Positions 33,003 through 41,776 of a stretch of 64,000 nt of DNA are shown one piece after another. The notes under the pieces were generated by a model. That model saw only the letters and a program-made list of their open reading frames with translations. It was not told where the DNA came from and did no database searches. The stretch comes from QWHO01 sp021404945 (GTDB lineage Bacteria; Vulcanimicrobiota; Xenobia; Xenobiales; QWHO01). Location: NCBI GenBank assembly GCA_963169765.1, contig CAUJEN010000027.1, forward strand, positions 67,869 to 131,868. Reading direction: 5' to 3'. The position numbers were made by a program, and so were the translations under genes. The first letter of the stretch is position 1. The number at the start of each line of letters is the position of its first letter.

Positions 33003-36000
33003 CGTCCTGACGGCGCTTGACACGCGCTCCACCTACCACGATGGCCTTCTCCTCCTCCAGGATGCCGGTGCTGGCGCTCTCTTTCACGATGCGCGCCAGG
33101 GCCTCGTCCAGGTTGTCGGAGACCAGAGCTGCGGGGAGGCGCGCCACCAGCTGGGCCAGGGACAGCCCCTTGAGCCGGCCGGCCTTCTCCTCCTCGCGCA
33201 GCAGGGCCAGGGCCCGCCAGCCCAGGCCGTTGGGCATGCCGCCCAGAACCGTCAGGGCTTGCTTGCGCGAGTCCAGCGGGGTGCGCACGTCGCAGGCCAG
33301 CTCCAGCACGTCCTCCATGACCTCAAGACCGCCCCGGTCGCGGAACAGCTCCTTACCGGCCGGGTCCACCACCACCAGGCCGCCCACCGAGAAGCCCTCC
33401 TTCTCCACGCTGCCGTCGGTCACCAGCGTATAGCGCAGCCGCACCGACCCGCCCGCGTATTGGGACAGATCGGACTCGAAGGTGGTCCAGCCCGAGCTGC
33501 CGGTGTGGCTCTGTAACTGCTGCCAGTTCACCCCGTCACCGGAGGCCTCCACCAGAATGCGGTCGTTGCCACTCTCGGTGTCGAAGCTGGCCTGGTAGCG
33601 AAGGCGTGGCTGCTCGACTCCGCGCAGGTCGATGGCCGGGCTGGTGAGCGCGCTCTTTTCGTTGGGACGGTAGTTGCCCGCCGGGCTATCGGCCCAGCCG
33701 GGACCGGCGGGGGTCTCGACGCGACTCCAGGTCCCTTCGGCCCTCCAGGCCCCCACCCGGGCGGTGTTGCTCAGACCTGCCAGAATACCCAGCGCCTCGC
33801 TGTCGAGATCGCTTCCCTCGAGCCGCTGCTGCAGGCGCAGGGCGTCCAGGCCAGCCTCGGCCAGCTGGGCTCCCAGGGCCAGCAACTCGGTCTTGCGGGT
33901 GCGCTGATCGGCAGGCAGATCCTGGAGCACGAACCACAGCTTGCGGCTATCCTCCCAGCCGGCGTAGTGCACCAGCAGCCCCAGATCACGCGCTTTGTCA
34001 GGATCAGAGCCAGCCAGGTCCCAGACCTCCAGGGCCTGGCCCGGGTCGCCGAGTCCTTCGGTCAGCATGCGCAAAGTGGAGAGCGTCTCTTTGAGGGTGG
34101 CCTGGTCCTGGCCCGGCCGGAAGACCGAGCGCGTCAGCATCTCAAGACCGTCGGGGCGGGTGCCGTGATCTTGCAGGCGCACCTCGGGCTTGCCGGCCGC
34201 GTTGTTGCCCCCGATCGCCAGCTTGCGCAGGATCATCCCCTCGCGCTCGTTGGACCCGTCCGAGGTCAGGCGGAATCGGACACGCACGCTCTTGTCCCGG
34301 TAGGCGGAGAGATCGCGCGAATAAGGTTGCATGCCCTGGGTGCCGTCGTGGATGGCCAGCCCCTTCCAGCCACTGCCATCATCCACTTCGACGTAGATGT
34401 GGTCGTACTTGTCCTCCAGGGCGTGGCTGGCCTCGTAGGTCAACCGGGCCGTGGCCAGGCCCCTGAGGTCCACCTCGCGTGTCTGCAGGATGCTGGTATC
34501 GTTGCTCTTATAGCTCTGATCGGGGCTGTCGTCCATGGAGCCATCCGGACGCCGCACCCAGCGGGTGGGGCCCTCGTAGACCTGGAAGCTCCTGGCCAGG
34601 GTGCTCAGATCGGCGCTCATGGCGATGTCGAAACCGGCCTGCAACATCTGAGCAGGCAGCTCCGAGCGCAGGGGGGAGCCCAGCGCCTGAGCCAGCATGC
34701 GGGCGCACTGGTAGGCTGCGCCCACCTCCTCGGCGCCGCGTCCGGCCAGCACCAGGTCGGCCTGGCTGACGGCTGCCTCCACGCCCAGGGCGCTCACCAG
34801 GGCGCGAACCTCGCCGGCTCGCGAGCCGGCCCTCGCCAGCACTGGCTGGAGGGCCAGAGCCTGGCTGGCGCTCACCTCATCCAGGAGGGCCGCAGCTCCT
34901 GCCAGGGCATCGCTCTCCTGGCTTGCAGCCAGCTCGAAGAGGCGCTCGCAAGTCTGGCGAGCCCGATCGGGCTCATCGCGGAAGACGAGGTCCTCGCCAG
35001 CTGACTGCACGCTGAAGTTGCGGAAGACAAGACCTTTGCGCTCACCCGAGCCATCAGTGATCAAGAGCCAGCGAAGCTGCACCTTCTGACCGTCGTAGGC
35101 GGACAGGCTGAGGCTCTGTCCGGTCCAGCCGTTGCTGCCTCCGTATTTGCTCAGGTCCTTCCACTCCTGGCCGTCGGTGGAGGCCTGTAGTTGCACGAAG
35201 TCGTACTTGTCCTCCAGCTCCCAGCGGGCCTCGAAGCGCAGACTGGTGCCCTGGCGGCCGGTCAGGTCGAGGGTGGGTCCGAGCAGGGTCTCGCGAGCGT
35301 TGTTGGAGTAAGCCTCCAGACCCGGATTGGTGCTCCAGGCCTTCTCGGCCGGATCGTAGCCCCAGCCCCCCTGACTCTGCCACCCCTCCTTGGAAGAGCT
35401 GGCCAGCAGGCGGTCCAGCGACCTCCTGGCTTCATCGCTCAGCGGCTTGATGGTGGCGTAGGCCAGCTCGAGGTCGTCGCTGCGCCGAGCACGCGCCAGC
35501 CGAACGCCCAGATCGTGGGTCTCGACGGCTCGATTCTTACGCTCCTCCCAGCTTCCCGCTCCCCGGACCAGATCAGGCCAGATGGCAACCGCGGTACGCG
35601 AGCCCAGCTCCTGACTGAGCTTGGAGAGAGCGGCGGCCTGCTCGGGATCGGGGGCGGGGCCCAGCGAGCGCCAGGCCGCCATGCCCTCGGCCGTGGATGC
35701 GTAGCGGCCCAGGAATTCGGACAGCAGGGCCACATTCTGACCCGGTCGCTCCAACTCGGTCAACAGCTCCTCCATCTCCCCACCGCTCTGGTGGGTGAGC
35801 AAGATGCGCTGGCCGGCCGGACCGAGGGCCGTCAGGGCCAGATTCTGGAGTTGAAAGCCTTCCTTCTCCACGCTGGAATCGGTTTTCAAACGGAAACGAA
35901 GCTCGATGTCCTGGTTGACGAAGCTTCGCAGGGAAACCCTGCGGGGAGCCATGGCGCCGTCGCCGGTGTAGGTCTCAAGCGAGCGCCAGTCACCGCCTCG

Positions 36001-37380
36001 GGGGCGAATCTCCAGGAACACGTGGTCGCGGTCCTTCTCCAGGCTCCAACCGGCCTCAAAGCCGAGCACGGCATCCTGGACGCCCTGCAGCGAGACCCCT
36101 CGGCTTGTCAGGGAGATGTCCAGGTTGGAAGTGTAGGCGCCCCCGGGATTATCCTTCCAACCGCTGGCATGGCTGCTCCAGGCTCCCTCGCTCTTCCACT
36201 CCGGGCGGGCATTTCTGACCACTTCGACGGCCTCGGGCGGCAGCACCGCTAGCCTTTGGGCCACCTCCAGCCGGGGGAAGCTCTTCAGGCACTCGAGAAA
36301 TCGCTCCGGCTGGTGGCTCTGCGCCAGGGCCCGGGCAGCTTCCAGGGGCTGAGGGTGGTCTTTGACCGCCCGCAGTCGAGCCGACAGCGAGGTGAGATCC
36401 TGGCAGGCGCTCTGGGCCAGCGCCTCACGGTAGAGCGCCTCACCGCGAGTGGCGCGATAAAGATCGAGCCGCTCGGCGTAGGGGCGCTCGCTGCCGTCGC
36501 TGGCCAGCAATCGCCAGACCTTGCCGGCCGGCTCTGCGCCCAACTCGCCGCGCAGCTCCTCGAGGCGCTTTCTTTGCTCGGCCAGAGCGCTCAGATCGGG
36601 AGCCTGGTCGGTCTTCCAGGTCAGCAGGGTCTCGCCGTGAGCCTGCAGGGCCACCTCGGCCGGGTTGCTCCGGTAGGTGGCAAACGGATCCCCGCTCGAA
36701 AGCTGATAACCCTGCAGGCTCTTGAGGTGAGCGGCCAGCTCGGGGCGGCTCAGGTTGGGAGCGGCCCCGGTCTTGAGGAACACGGCCAGGGATGCCTCCT
36801 CGGGACTGTGCAAGGTGCCCTCGGGGACGACCACCCGCTGGCCCGAGGCCAGCCTCTGGTAGGCCTGCCAGGCGGGCAGAGTGTTATGGGATTCATCCCG
36901 AAGGCTGACCCCGCTTCGGGCCAGAGCCTCAACTTGCTCGCCCAGCTGGGGGTGTTGCAGCGAGCGCAGATTGCCCCCACCGTGAAAGGCAAAGACCATG
37001 CCCAGGGTCTCAGCGCTGGTCAGCGGTGCCCAGCCGTGCCCGGGCAACTGGAACTGCACCCGGGTGCCGTCCTGAATGTAGCTGGCCGCCTTCTCGCCGG
37101 GAGCGTCCTTCCACTTCTCGTTCCAGAAGTCAAGCCCGCGGCCCATGTACTGAAACTTGACGCCCTGAGCGTCCAGCCCCCGTCCCATGGCGCCCAGAGT
37201 CAGACCGGTCCCGACCGCGACCTGGCTGGCCGTGGAAAAGCCGGTAGAGCCCAGGTGAGAGTATGCGGGCTGGGCTTGGCCCAACTGCACGCTGTCGCGC
37301 GGGCCAGCGGGAGCCAGGGCCGCTTGCGGCCGCACCGCCTGCTGGCTGACGGTCAGAAAGGAGGACGGAAGGATCCTCAT
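32947..37380 (-). CDS. 1477-residue protein with four MAM/jelly-roll-like beta-sandwich modules, non-Sec leader and C-terminal GG motif
   Basis: Four modules lie about 275 residues apart, at about 395-530, 665-800, 940-1075 and 1215-1345. Each runs from a Trp-rich start through SP-x-G-x-Y-x-x-N, a LTSPAIDL-like strand, LEDKYDxxxVE, SxDGxxW, an LS-x-Y line and RFRLxTDGSxExEG. This is the immune-inhibitor-A/MAM-like jelly roll also found once at the C-terminus of the subtilase in this window. Helical segments join the modules. The leader is Gln/Ala/Pro-rich with RDSVQLG and no Sec signal. The C-terminus has IVVGGARVKRRQ, then a Ser/Pro tail. A surface-binding or matrix role is inference. Confidence 0.75.
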   Translation of the reverse strand: MRILPSSFLTVSQQAVRPQAALAPAGPRDSVQLGQAQPAYSHLGSTGFSTASQVAVGTGLTLGAMGRGLDAQGVKFQYMGRGLDFWNEKWKDAPGEKAASYIQDGTRVQFQLPGHGWAPLTSAETLGMVFAFHGGGNLRSLQHPQLGEQVEALARSGVSLRDESHNTLPAWQAYQRLASGQRVVVPEGTLHSPEEASLAVFLKTGAAPNLSRPELAAHLKSLQGYQLSSGDPFATYRSNPAEVALQAHGETLLTWKTDQAPDLSALAEQRKRLEELRGELGAEPAGKVWRLLASDGSERPYAERLDLYRATRGEALYREALAQSACQDLTSLSARLRAVKDHPQPLEAARALAQSHQPERFLECLKSFPRLEVAQRLAVLPPEAVEVVRNARPEWKSEGAWSSHASGWKDNPGGAYTSNLDISLTSRGVSLQGVQDAVLGFEAGWSLEKDRDHVFLEIRPRGGDWRSLETYTGDGAMAPRRVSLRSFVNQDIELRFRLKTDSSVEKEGFQLQNLALTALGPAGQRILLTHQSGGEMEELLTELERPGQNVALLSEFLGRYASTAEGMAAWRSLGPAPDPEQAAALSKLSQELGSRTAVAIWPDLVRGAGSWEERKNRAVETHDLGVRLARARRSDDLELAYATIKPLSDEARRSLDRLLASSSKEGWQSQGGWGYDPAEKAWSTNPGLEAYSNNARETLLGPTLDLTGRQGTSLRFEARWELEDKYDFVQLQASTDGQEWKDLSKYGGSNGWTGQSLSLSAYDGQKVQLRWLLITDGSGERKGLVFRNFSVQSAGEDLVFRDEPDRARQTCERLFELAASQESDALAGAAALLDEVSASQALALQPVLARAGSRAGEVRALVSALGVEAAVSQADLVLAGRGAEEVGAAYQCARMLAQALGSPLRSELPAQMLQAGFDIAMSADLSTLARSFQVYEGPTRWVRRPDGSMDDSPDQSYKSNDTSILQTREVDLRGLATARLTYEASHALEDKYDHIYVEVDDGSGWKGLAIHDGTQGMQPYSRDLSAYRDKSVRVRFRLTSDGSNEREGMILRKLAIGGNNAAGKPEVRLQDHGTRPDGLEMLTRSVFRPGQDQATLKETLSTLRMLTEGLGDPGQALEVWDLAGSDPDKARDLGLLVHYAGWEDSRKLWFVLQDLPADQRTRKTELLALGAQLAEAGLDALRLQQRLEGSDLDSEALGILAGLSNTARVGAWRAEGTWSRVETPAGPGWADSPAGNYRPNEKSALTSPAIDLRGVEQPRLRYQASFDTESGNDRILVEASGDGVNWQQLQSHTGSSGWTTFESDLSQYAGGSVRLRYTLVTDGSVEKEGFSVGGLVVVDPAGKELFRDRGGLEVMEDVLELACDVRTPLDSRKQALTVLGGMPNGLGWRALALLREEEKAGRLKGLSLAQLVARLPAALVSDNLDEALARIVKESASTGILEEEKAIVVGGARVKRRQDATEAGPAEPSTSPLPSSS

Positions 37381-37439
37381 GCAAGGCAGGATAGCGCTTG
37401 GGGCTGAAAATTCTCTGTCCCTTCGGCAAGCCCGCCCGT

Positions 37440-37835
37440 TCAGCGTTTCCCGGGAAAGAACTTCCTCATCGGGCTGGTGGTGCCGTAGTCGGTCAGCTTG
37501 GGCAGCAGACGCAGCAGGAAGGACTCATTGTTGGGCTCGGTCACGTCGGAGCCATGGCTGACCCGCTTCACCTTGCCGATCAACGACTTGAAAGGAAGAA
37601 CGATGGCGTGCGAGAGCCCCGGCTGAGCCAGCATCACCATGCTTTCGCCGTTGCTGCTCCAGTGCCTCAGAAAGCGGCACAGAACCTTGCGGCTCTGGTT
37701 GTCAACGTAGAGCACGTCGCCAAATCTGAGCGTCTCTACCCGGGCTGGCTCCAGCTCGACGAGCGAGCCCGCTGGAATGAGCCGGGGCATCTCGGAGACC
37801 GCCAGATGCACGGCGGAGGGATTCTTCTTCTCCAT
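37440..37835 (-). CDS. S24/S26-like peptidase-fold protein, probably degenerate
   Basis: 131 residues from ATG 37835, with AAGGG about 9 bases upstream; a longer frame from TTG 37931 is open but unlikely. SEMPRLIPAGSLVELEP, then LRFGDVLYVDN, VLCRFLRHW and a late GKVKRV follow the small beta-barrel of S24/S26 peptidases. In those, S-M-x-P bears the nucleophile and a later Lys or His is the base. Here the motif reads S-E-M-P and no clear base Lys is seen, so catalysis is doubtful. The PilZ gene precedes it on the same strand by about 115 bases. Confidence 0.5.
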   Translation of the reverse strand: MEKKNPSAVHLAVSEMPRLIPAGSLVELEPARVETLRFGDVLYVDNQSRKVLCRFLRHWSSNGESMVMLAQPGLSHAIVLPFKSLIGKVKRVSHGSDVTEPNNESFLLRLLPKLTDYGTTSPMRKFFPGKR

Positions 37836-37949
37836 CCCTCGAGCCCTTGGCGCTCCGGGGTCGAACCCCTGCACCGAGATTTTGCACAACCTGTTGGGCG
37901 TCACCCAGCCGATCGGGCTAAGTCTTTGCAAGACCAGACGGCGAGCGCA

Positions 37950-38846
37950 TTAGCTCGGGTCGGCCTCGATTTCCAGCACAGGCTCGCGCTTTCCGTTCAG
38001 CAATCGATAGTTGTGCTTGCCCGGAGCCTCCGAGCGGCCCAACTCCTCCACCTCGAGGCCGGCCGAGCCGCGCCGGTCCACCACCGCTTTAGGCGAGCGG
38101 ATAACCATCTTGCGCAGGTCGCCGTCGGGGGTACGCAGGCGCAGGTTGATCAGGTCGTCCTCGATGGAATAGCGCTCCAGACGCGCCTTCATCGGAGTGC
38201 GTAGCTCGTTGTCGCGGCGAGGAGGTGGCTCCTGCGGGGTCAGCTCTTTGAAGCGGCCAGTCATCAGCTCGAACTCCTCGGGAGCGGCTCGCCGGGCCAG
38301 TGACTCCAGGCCGCGCAGCAGCTCTTGCGAGGGACTGAGGAACTCCAGGCCCACCCGGTAGCGGTTCTGCTCATCGTGAGGGGCGCACCAGGCCACCCGG
38401 GCCTGACACGAAAGGCCCGGGCCCTGCTCACCCAGCTCCAGCACCATCTGGATCTGGATGCCCACCGGCATCTTGCCGTCGGTCTCGAGCTGCACACCGC
38501 TCGAGCTGACGTCCAGGGTCATCGCCCGGAAGCCCGGCAGACATCGCGAGAGCACACGGGTACGGCAGGGGAATCGACGCGACTGGCGCAGGAAAGGCTC
38601 GGGACGGGCCGAGCCGCCCGGCAAACGAACGCCCTTGAGCAGCCGTCCCACCACCACGTAGCCGCCCCCGGGCAGGCTGCGGCAGGTTCCCACCTGAATG
38701 CGCACCCGTGGATGGTCGGGCAGGGTCAGCCGCAGCTGCACCTTCTTGCCCATCTCGTAGGGACGCGAGCTCTTGAAGATGATGCGCTCGCCCTGGCAGT
38801 CGACAAACTCCCCCAGCTCGGTCGGACGGAAAAGATTTTGAAGCAA
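37950..38846 (-). CDS. PilZ-domain protein (probable cyclic di-GMP receptor)
   Basis: 298 residues. An N-terminal YcgR-N-like beta domain of about 90 residues precedes the PilZ domain. The PilZ signature is RRFPCRTRV (RxxxR) followed by LDVSSSGVQLE ([DN]xSxxG), so cyclic di-GMP binding is expected. A C-terminal basic and acidic tail of about 100 residues (from RRDNELRTPMKARLERYS) may be an extra domain of unknown type. The TTG start has GAGGTGG just upstream. The gene is divergent from the TPR-ankyrin gene. Confidence 0.85.
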   Translation of the reverse strand: MLQNLFRPTELGEFVDCQGERIIFKSSRPYEMGKKVQLRLTLPDHPRVRIQVGTCRSLPGGGYVVVGRLLKGVRLPGGSARPEPFLRQSRRFPCRTRVLSRCLPGFRAMTLDVSSSGVQLETDGKMPVGIQIQMVLELGEQGPGLSCQARVAWCAPHDEQNRYRVGLEFLSPSQELLRGLESLARRAAPEEFELMTGRFKELTPQEPPPRRDNELRTPMKARLERYSIEDDLINLRLRTPDGDLRKMVIRSPKAVVDRRGSAGLEVEELGRSEAPGKHNYRLLNGKREPVLEIEADPS

Positions 38847-38898
38847 AATCCACCTCTTCTGGCTCTGATTTGAACAAAATTCTGGATCCTGCCCGGAA

Positions 38899-38914
38899 CT
38901 CCTGTTCGCAGGAG
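38899..38914 (+). promoter_or_regulatory. UUCG-tetraloop hairpin covering an AGGAGG sequence
   Basis: CTCCTG and CAGGAG pair perfectly around TTCG, one of the most stable RNA tetraloops. The right arm plus the next bases form AGGAGG (38910-38915), a perfect Shine-Dalgarno core. It lies 73 bases before the chosen ATG of the TPR-ankyrin gene, in frame with a longer open reading frame. Translational control is inference. Confidence 0.45.
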
Positions 38915-38986
38915 GAATACCCGTCCGGGCCGGGATTTCGCTGGTCGCAGGAACAGGAGCGCTTGGAGCCCGAAGCCAATCATTGC

Positions 38987-40618
38987 ATGGGCGGAGTCTT
39001 CAAGCGCAAAGGGCCGGGAGCTGAGGCTTTGTTTCAGCTCGCTCAGCAGCACTTCGAGCAGGGTGACGCTCGCAAAGTGCTCGAATGCCTCCAGGCCGCC
39101 CTCGAGGCCGACCCCAACTATGTGCCAGCCCGCGCCTTGCGGAGCAACATCTGCATGATGATGAGCCAGTGGGCAGCGGCGGTGGACGATCTGCAGGCCC
39201 TGATCAAGCTCGACCCGACCAACGCCGCCCGGCACCACAACAACCTCGGCAGCGTCCTGCGCGAGTTGGGTCAGCCCGAGCGGGCGCTGGGAGAGTTCAA
39301 CCGGGCCATCCAGCTCGACCCGCGTTACCCCAAGCCCTACTACAACCGCAGCCAGGCCCTGCGCACCCTGGAGCGGTCGGGGCAAGCGATGAGCGATCTG
39401 AATCAGGCCATCGAGCTCGATCCCAATTACCTTAAAGCCTACATCGCCAGGGGAGCCCTGCACTGGAGCGAGGGGCGCTACCAGGAGGCCCAGGCCGACT
39501 TTCAGACCTGCATGCGGCTCGAGCCCGGCAACCCCGAGCACCGCGCCCAGTATGCCCTGGCCCTCAGCAACGGCGGGCGGCGCGAGGAAGCCCTGGAGCA
39601 CTTCTCCCAGTGCCTGGGCAGCAACTGGGCGAGCGAGCGCGAGGTGTGGGTGCTGCACAACATGGCCACCACCCTGGGCGAGCTGGGCCGCGACGACGAG
39701 GCCGAATTAGGTCTCAACCACGCCATCCGCATCGAGCCCCGTGATCCCGACCTTTACTACAACCGGGGCAACACCTTCTTTCGCCGTGGACGCTATCAGG
39801 AGGCCGAGCGCGACTACGCCCGGGCGCTGGAGATGCGCCCCGGCATGGTGTGCGCCCTGGTCAACCAGAGCTCGGTCTGGCTGGCCCTGGGGCGGCTCGC
39901 CGAGGCTCGCCAGGCGCTCGATCGGGTGCTGGAGGCCCTGCCCGATCAGAGCCAGGCCCTCTTCAACCGGGGCCGGCTCAATCGGCTGGAAGGCCGGTTT
40001 TCCGAAGCGCTGGCCGACCTGGAACGACTGCTCCGCGTTTGTCCCGACGATGCCGAGGCCCGGCATGAGCGTGCCCGGGCCCAGAGCCAGAACCAGGAGC
40101 CGCTGCCCCCGCGGCTGGCTCCCCTGCTCGAGGTGGACGACCTGCCCGCCCCCGATCCGCCCGACCCGCCCGAGGAGACCGGCCGCCTCCTGCAGAGGCT
40201 CCAGGCTGGCGAGTCGCCCGAGGAGATCCTCACCGGAGCCATCAAGGCCCGCTCGCTTCAAGCCGCCCGGGCCGCCCTGGACGCCGGAGCCAGCGCCCGG
40301 GGCCAGAAGGTTCCAGCGCTGGCCGGGGCCATACTGTCTAACCACCTGGGGCTGATCGGCCTCCTGCTCGATCGCGGAGCCAGCCTGACCGAGCCGATCG
40401 CTGGATTTCCCCCCCTGTCGTTCTGCGTGTCGGTCTGGACCGAGCAGGATACCGAGCAGGACAAGGCCCGCACCGCCGCCTTCCTGGTCGGCCGGGGGGC
40501 GGACGTGAACGGCGCCAATGACCTGGGCGCCACCCCCCTCGACGACGCCCTCATCTCGGAGAAGTCGTATCTGGCGGCGGCTCTTCAAAGCCTGGGAGGG
40601 CGCCCGGGACTTTTCTGA
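38987..40618 (+). CDS. TPR protein with C-terminal ankyrin repeats
   Basis: 543 residues from ATG 38987; the open frame extends back to TTG 38870, and a TTG near 38963 is also possible. About ten TPR units of 34 residues are visible, with clear examples at PYYNRSQALRTLERSGQAMSDLNQAIELDPN and YYNRGNTFFRRGRYQEAERDYARALEMRP. A Pro/Glu linker follows, then two or three ankyrin-like units (AARAALDAGASARG, LIGLLLDRGASLTEP, AAFLVGRGADVNGANDLGATPLDDAL). No signal peptide is present. Both repeat types bind proteins, so this is likely a scaffold. The partner is unknown. Confidence 0.82.
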   Translation: MGGVFKRKGPGAEALFQLAQQHFEQGDARKVLECLQAALEADPNYVPARALRSNICMMMSQWAAAVDDLQALIKLDPTNAARHHNNLGSVLRELGQPERALGEFNRAIQLDPRYPKPYYNRSQALRTLERSGQAMSDLNQAIELDPNYLKAYIARGALHWSEGRYQEAQADFQTCMRLEPGNPEHRAQYALALSNGGRREEALEHFSQCLGSNWASEREVWVLHNMATTLGELGRDDEAELGLNHAIRIEPRDPDLYYNRGNTFFRRGRYQEAERDYARALEMRPGMVCALVNQSSVWLALGRLAEARQALDRVLEALPDQSQALFNRGRLNRLEGRFSEALADLERLLRVCPDDAEARHERARAQSQNQEPLPPRLAPLLEVDDLPAPDPPDPPEETGRLLQRLQAGESPEEILTGAIKARSLQAARAALDAGASARGQKVPALAGAILSNHLGLIGLLLDRGASLTEPIAGFPPLSFCVSVWTEQDTEQDKARTAAFLVGRGADVNGANDLGATPLDDALISEKSYLAAALQSLGGRPGLF

Positions 40619-40620
40619 GT

Positions 40621-40722
40621 GTGCCAGCTCTGGGCGTGGCACACTTTGTGCCAGCTCCACGAGCGGCACCTGTGCCAGCTCTGGGCGCGGCACACTTTGT
40701 GCCAGCTCCACGAGTGGCGCAG
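40621..40722 (+). repeat. Tandem 51-bp repeat (two copies) made of four hairpin-forming units
   Basis: Units start at 40621 and 40672 with few differences. Each contains two sub-units beginning GTGCCAGCTC, 27 and 24 bases long, so the 10-mer occurs four times (40621, 40648, 40672, 40699). Each sub-unit ends in GGCAC or a near form, giving an imperfect inverted repeat: GTGCCA with TGGCAC, or GTGCC-A-GCTC with GAGC-GGCAC. It begins 2 bases after the TPR-ankyrin stop and ends 62 bases before the aguA start. Confidence 0.8.
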
Positions 40723-40783
40723 GCGAGAGCGCTCGGGAAACACGCCAGGACTGCTCCCCCGGGCGTCAAAGCCCCTCGCCCAG

Positions 40784-41776
40784 ATGGAACTTCGCATGCC
40801 CGCCGAGTGGGAGCCCCACGCCGCCACCTGGGCCTCCTGGCCCTTCGATGACGAGGAATGGCGCGGCTTTCTTGCGCCCGCCCGCGAAGAGTATGCGGCC
40901 GTCCTGCGCCGGCTGAGCGCCTTTGAGCCGGTCGAGCTGCTGGTGCACGACCAGGACACCGAGGATGATGCCCGCCAGCGGCTGGAAGGCTGCGATGTGC
41001 GCTTCCACCGCTGCCCCCTCGACGACGTCTGGCTGCGCGACAACGGCCCCATCTTCGTGCGCCGCGAGGACGGCAGCATCCACCTGACCCACTGGCGCTT
41101 CAATGCCTGGGGCCAGAAGTACGACTACGCCCTGGACGCCAGGGCCCCCGAGACGATCGCCCGAATCCTGGGCGCCCGCCGGGTCGAGATCGACCTGGTG
41201 ATGGAGGGCGGCTCGCTGGAGACCGACGGCACCGGCCTCTGTCTCACCACTCGCCAGTGCCTGCTGCACCCCAGACGCAACCCCGGCGTTCAGCCCGCCG
41301 AGCTGCAGCGCGAGCTGCACCGCTATCTGGGCCTGGATCGGGTGATCTGGCTCGAGCGCGGGCTGGAGGGCGACCACACCGATGGCCACATCGACACGCT
41401 GACCCGCTTTGTGGCGCCAGGCAAAGTGGTGAGCTCGATCGCTGGCCAGGGCGACTCCAACCACGACCTGTTGCTGGAGAACTTTCACCAGCTCAAATCT
41501 TACGGCCTGGAGGTGGTGAAGCTGCCCCTGCCGCAGGAGCGACGCGAGCTGGAAGGAGTGCGCCTGCCCATGACCTACGCCAACTTCTACATCGCCAACG
41601 GCATCGTGCTGGTGCCTCTTTATGGTGACCCCAGGGACGACGAGGCCATGCACGTGTTAAGCAAGGTTTTCCCGGGAAGGCTGGTGGAGGGCTTTCCGGC
41701 CCGAGCCATCATCACCAGCGGGGGAGCCTTCCACTGCCTGACCCAGCAGCAACCGACCGGAGCCCTGGCGCGATGA
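40784..41776 (+). CDS. aguA: Agmatine deiminase
   Basis: 330 residues. It converts agmatine to N-carbamoylputrescine plus ammonia. Family motifs are complete: EWEPHAATWASWP, DDVWLRDNGP, NAWGQKY, MEGGSLETDGTG, GDHTDGHIDTLTRF, LYGDPRDDEA and the nucleophile Cys318 in GGAFHCLTQQQP. ATG 40784 fits the family N-terminus; the open frame runs 165 bases further upstream through the tandem repeat, which would be unusual protein. No strong ribosome site is seen. The stop overlaps the aguB start (ATGA). Confidence 0.94.
   Translation: MELRMPAEWEPHAATWASWPFDDEEWRGFLAPAREEYAAVLRRLSAFEPVELLVHDQDTEDDARQRLEGCDVRFHRCPLDDVWLRDNGPIFVRREDGSIHLTHWRFNAWGQKYDYALDARAPETIARILGARRVEIDLVMEGGSLETDGTGLCLTTRQCLLHPRRNPGVQPAELQRELHRYLGLDRVIWLERGLEGDHTDGHIDTLTRFVAPGKVVSSIAGQGDSNHDLLLENFHQLKSYGLEVVKLPLPQERRELEGVRLPMTYANFYIANGIVLVPLYGDPRDDEAMHVLSKVFPGRLVEGFPARAIITSGGAFHCLTQQQPTGALAR

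Noticed and set aside
40621..40722. Possible CRISPR array
   Set aside because: Repeats are contiguous with no unique spacers, only two 51-bp copies exist, and no cas gene is in the window.
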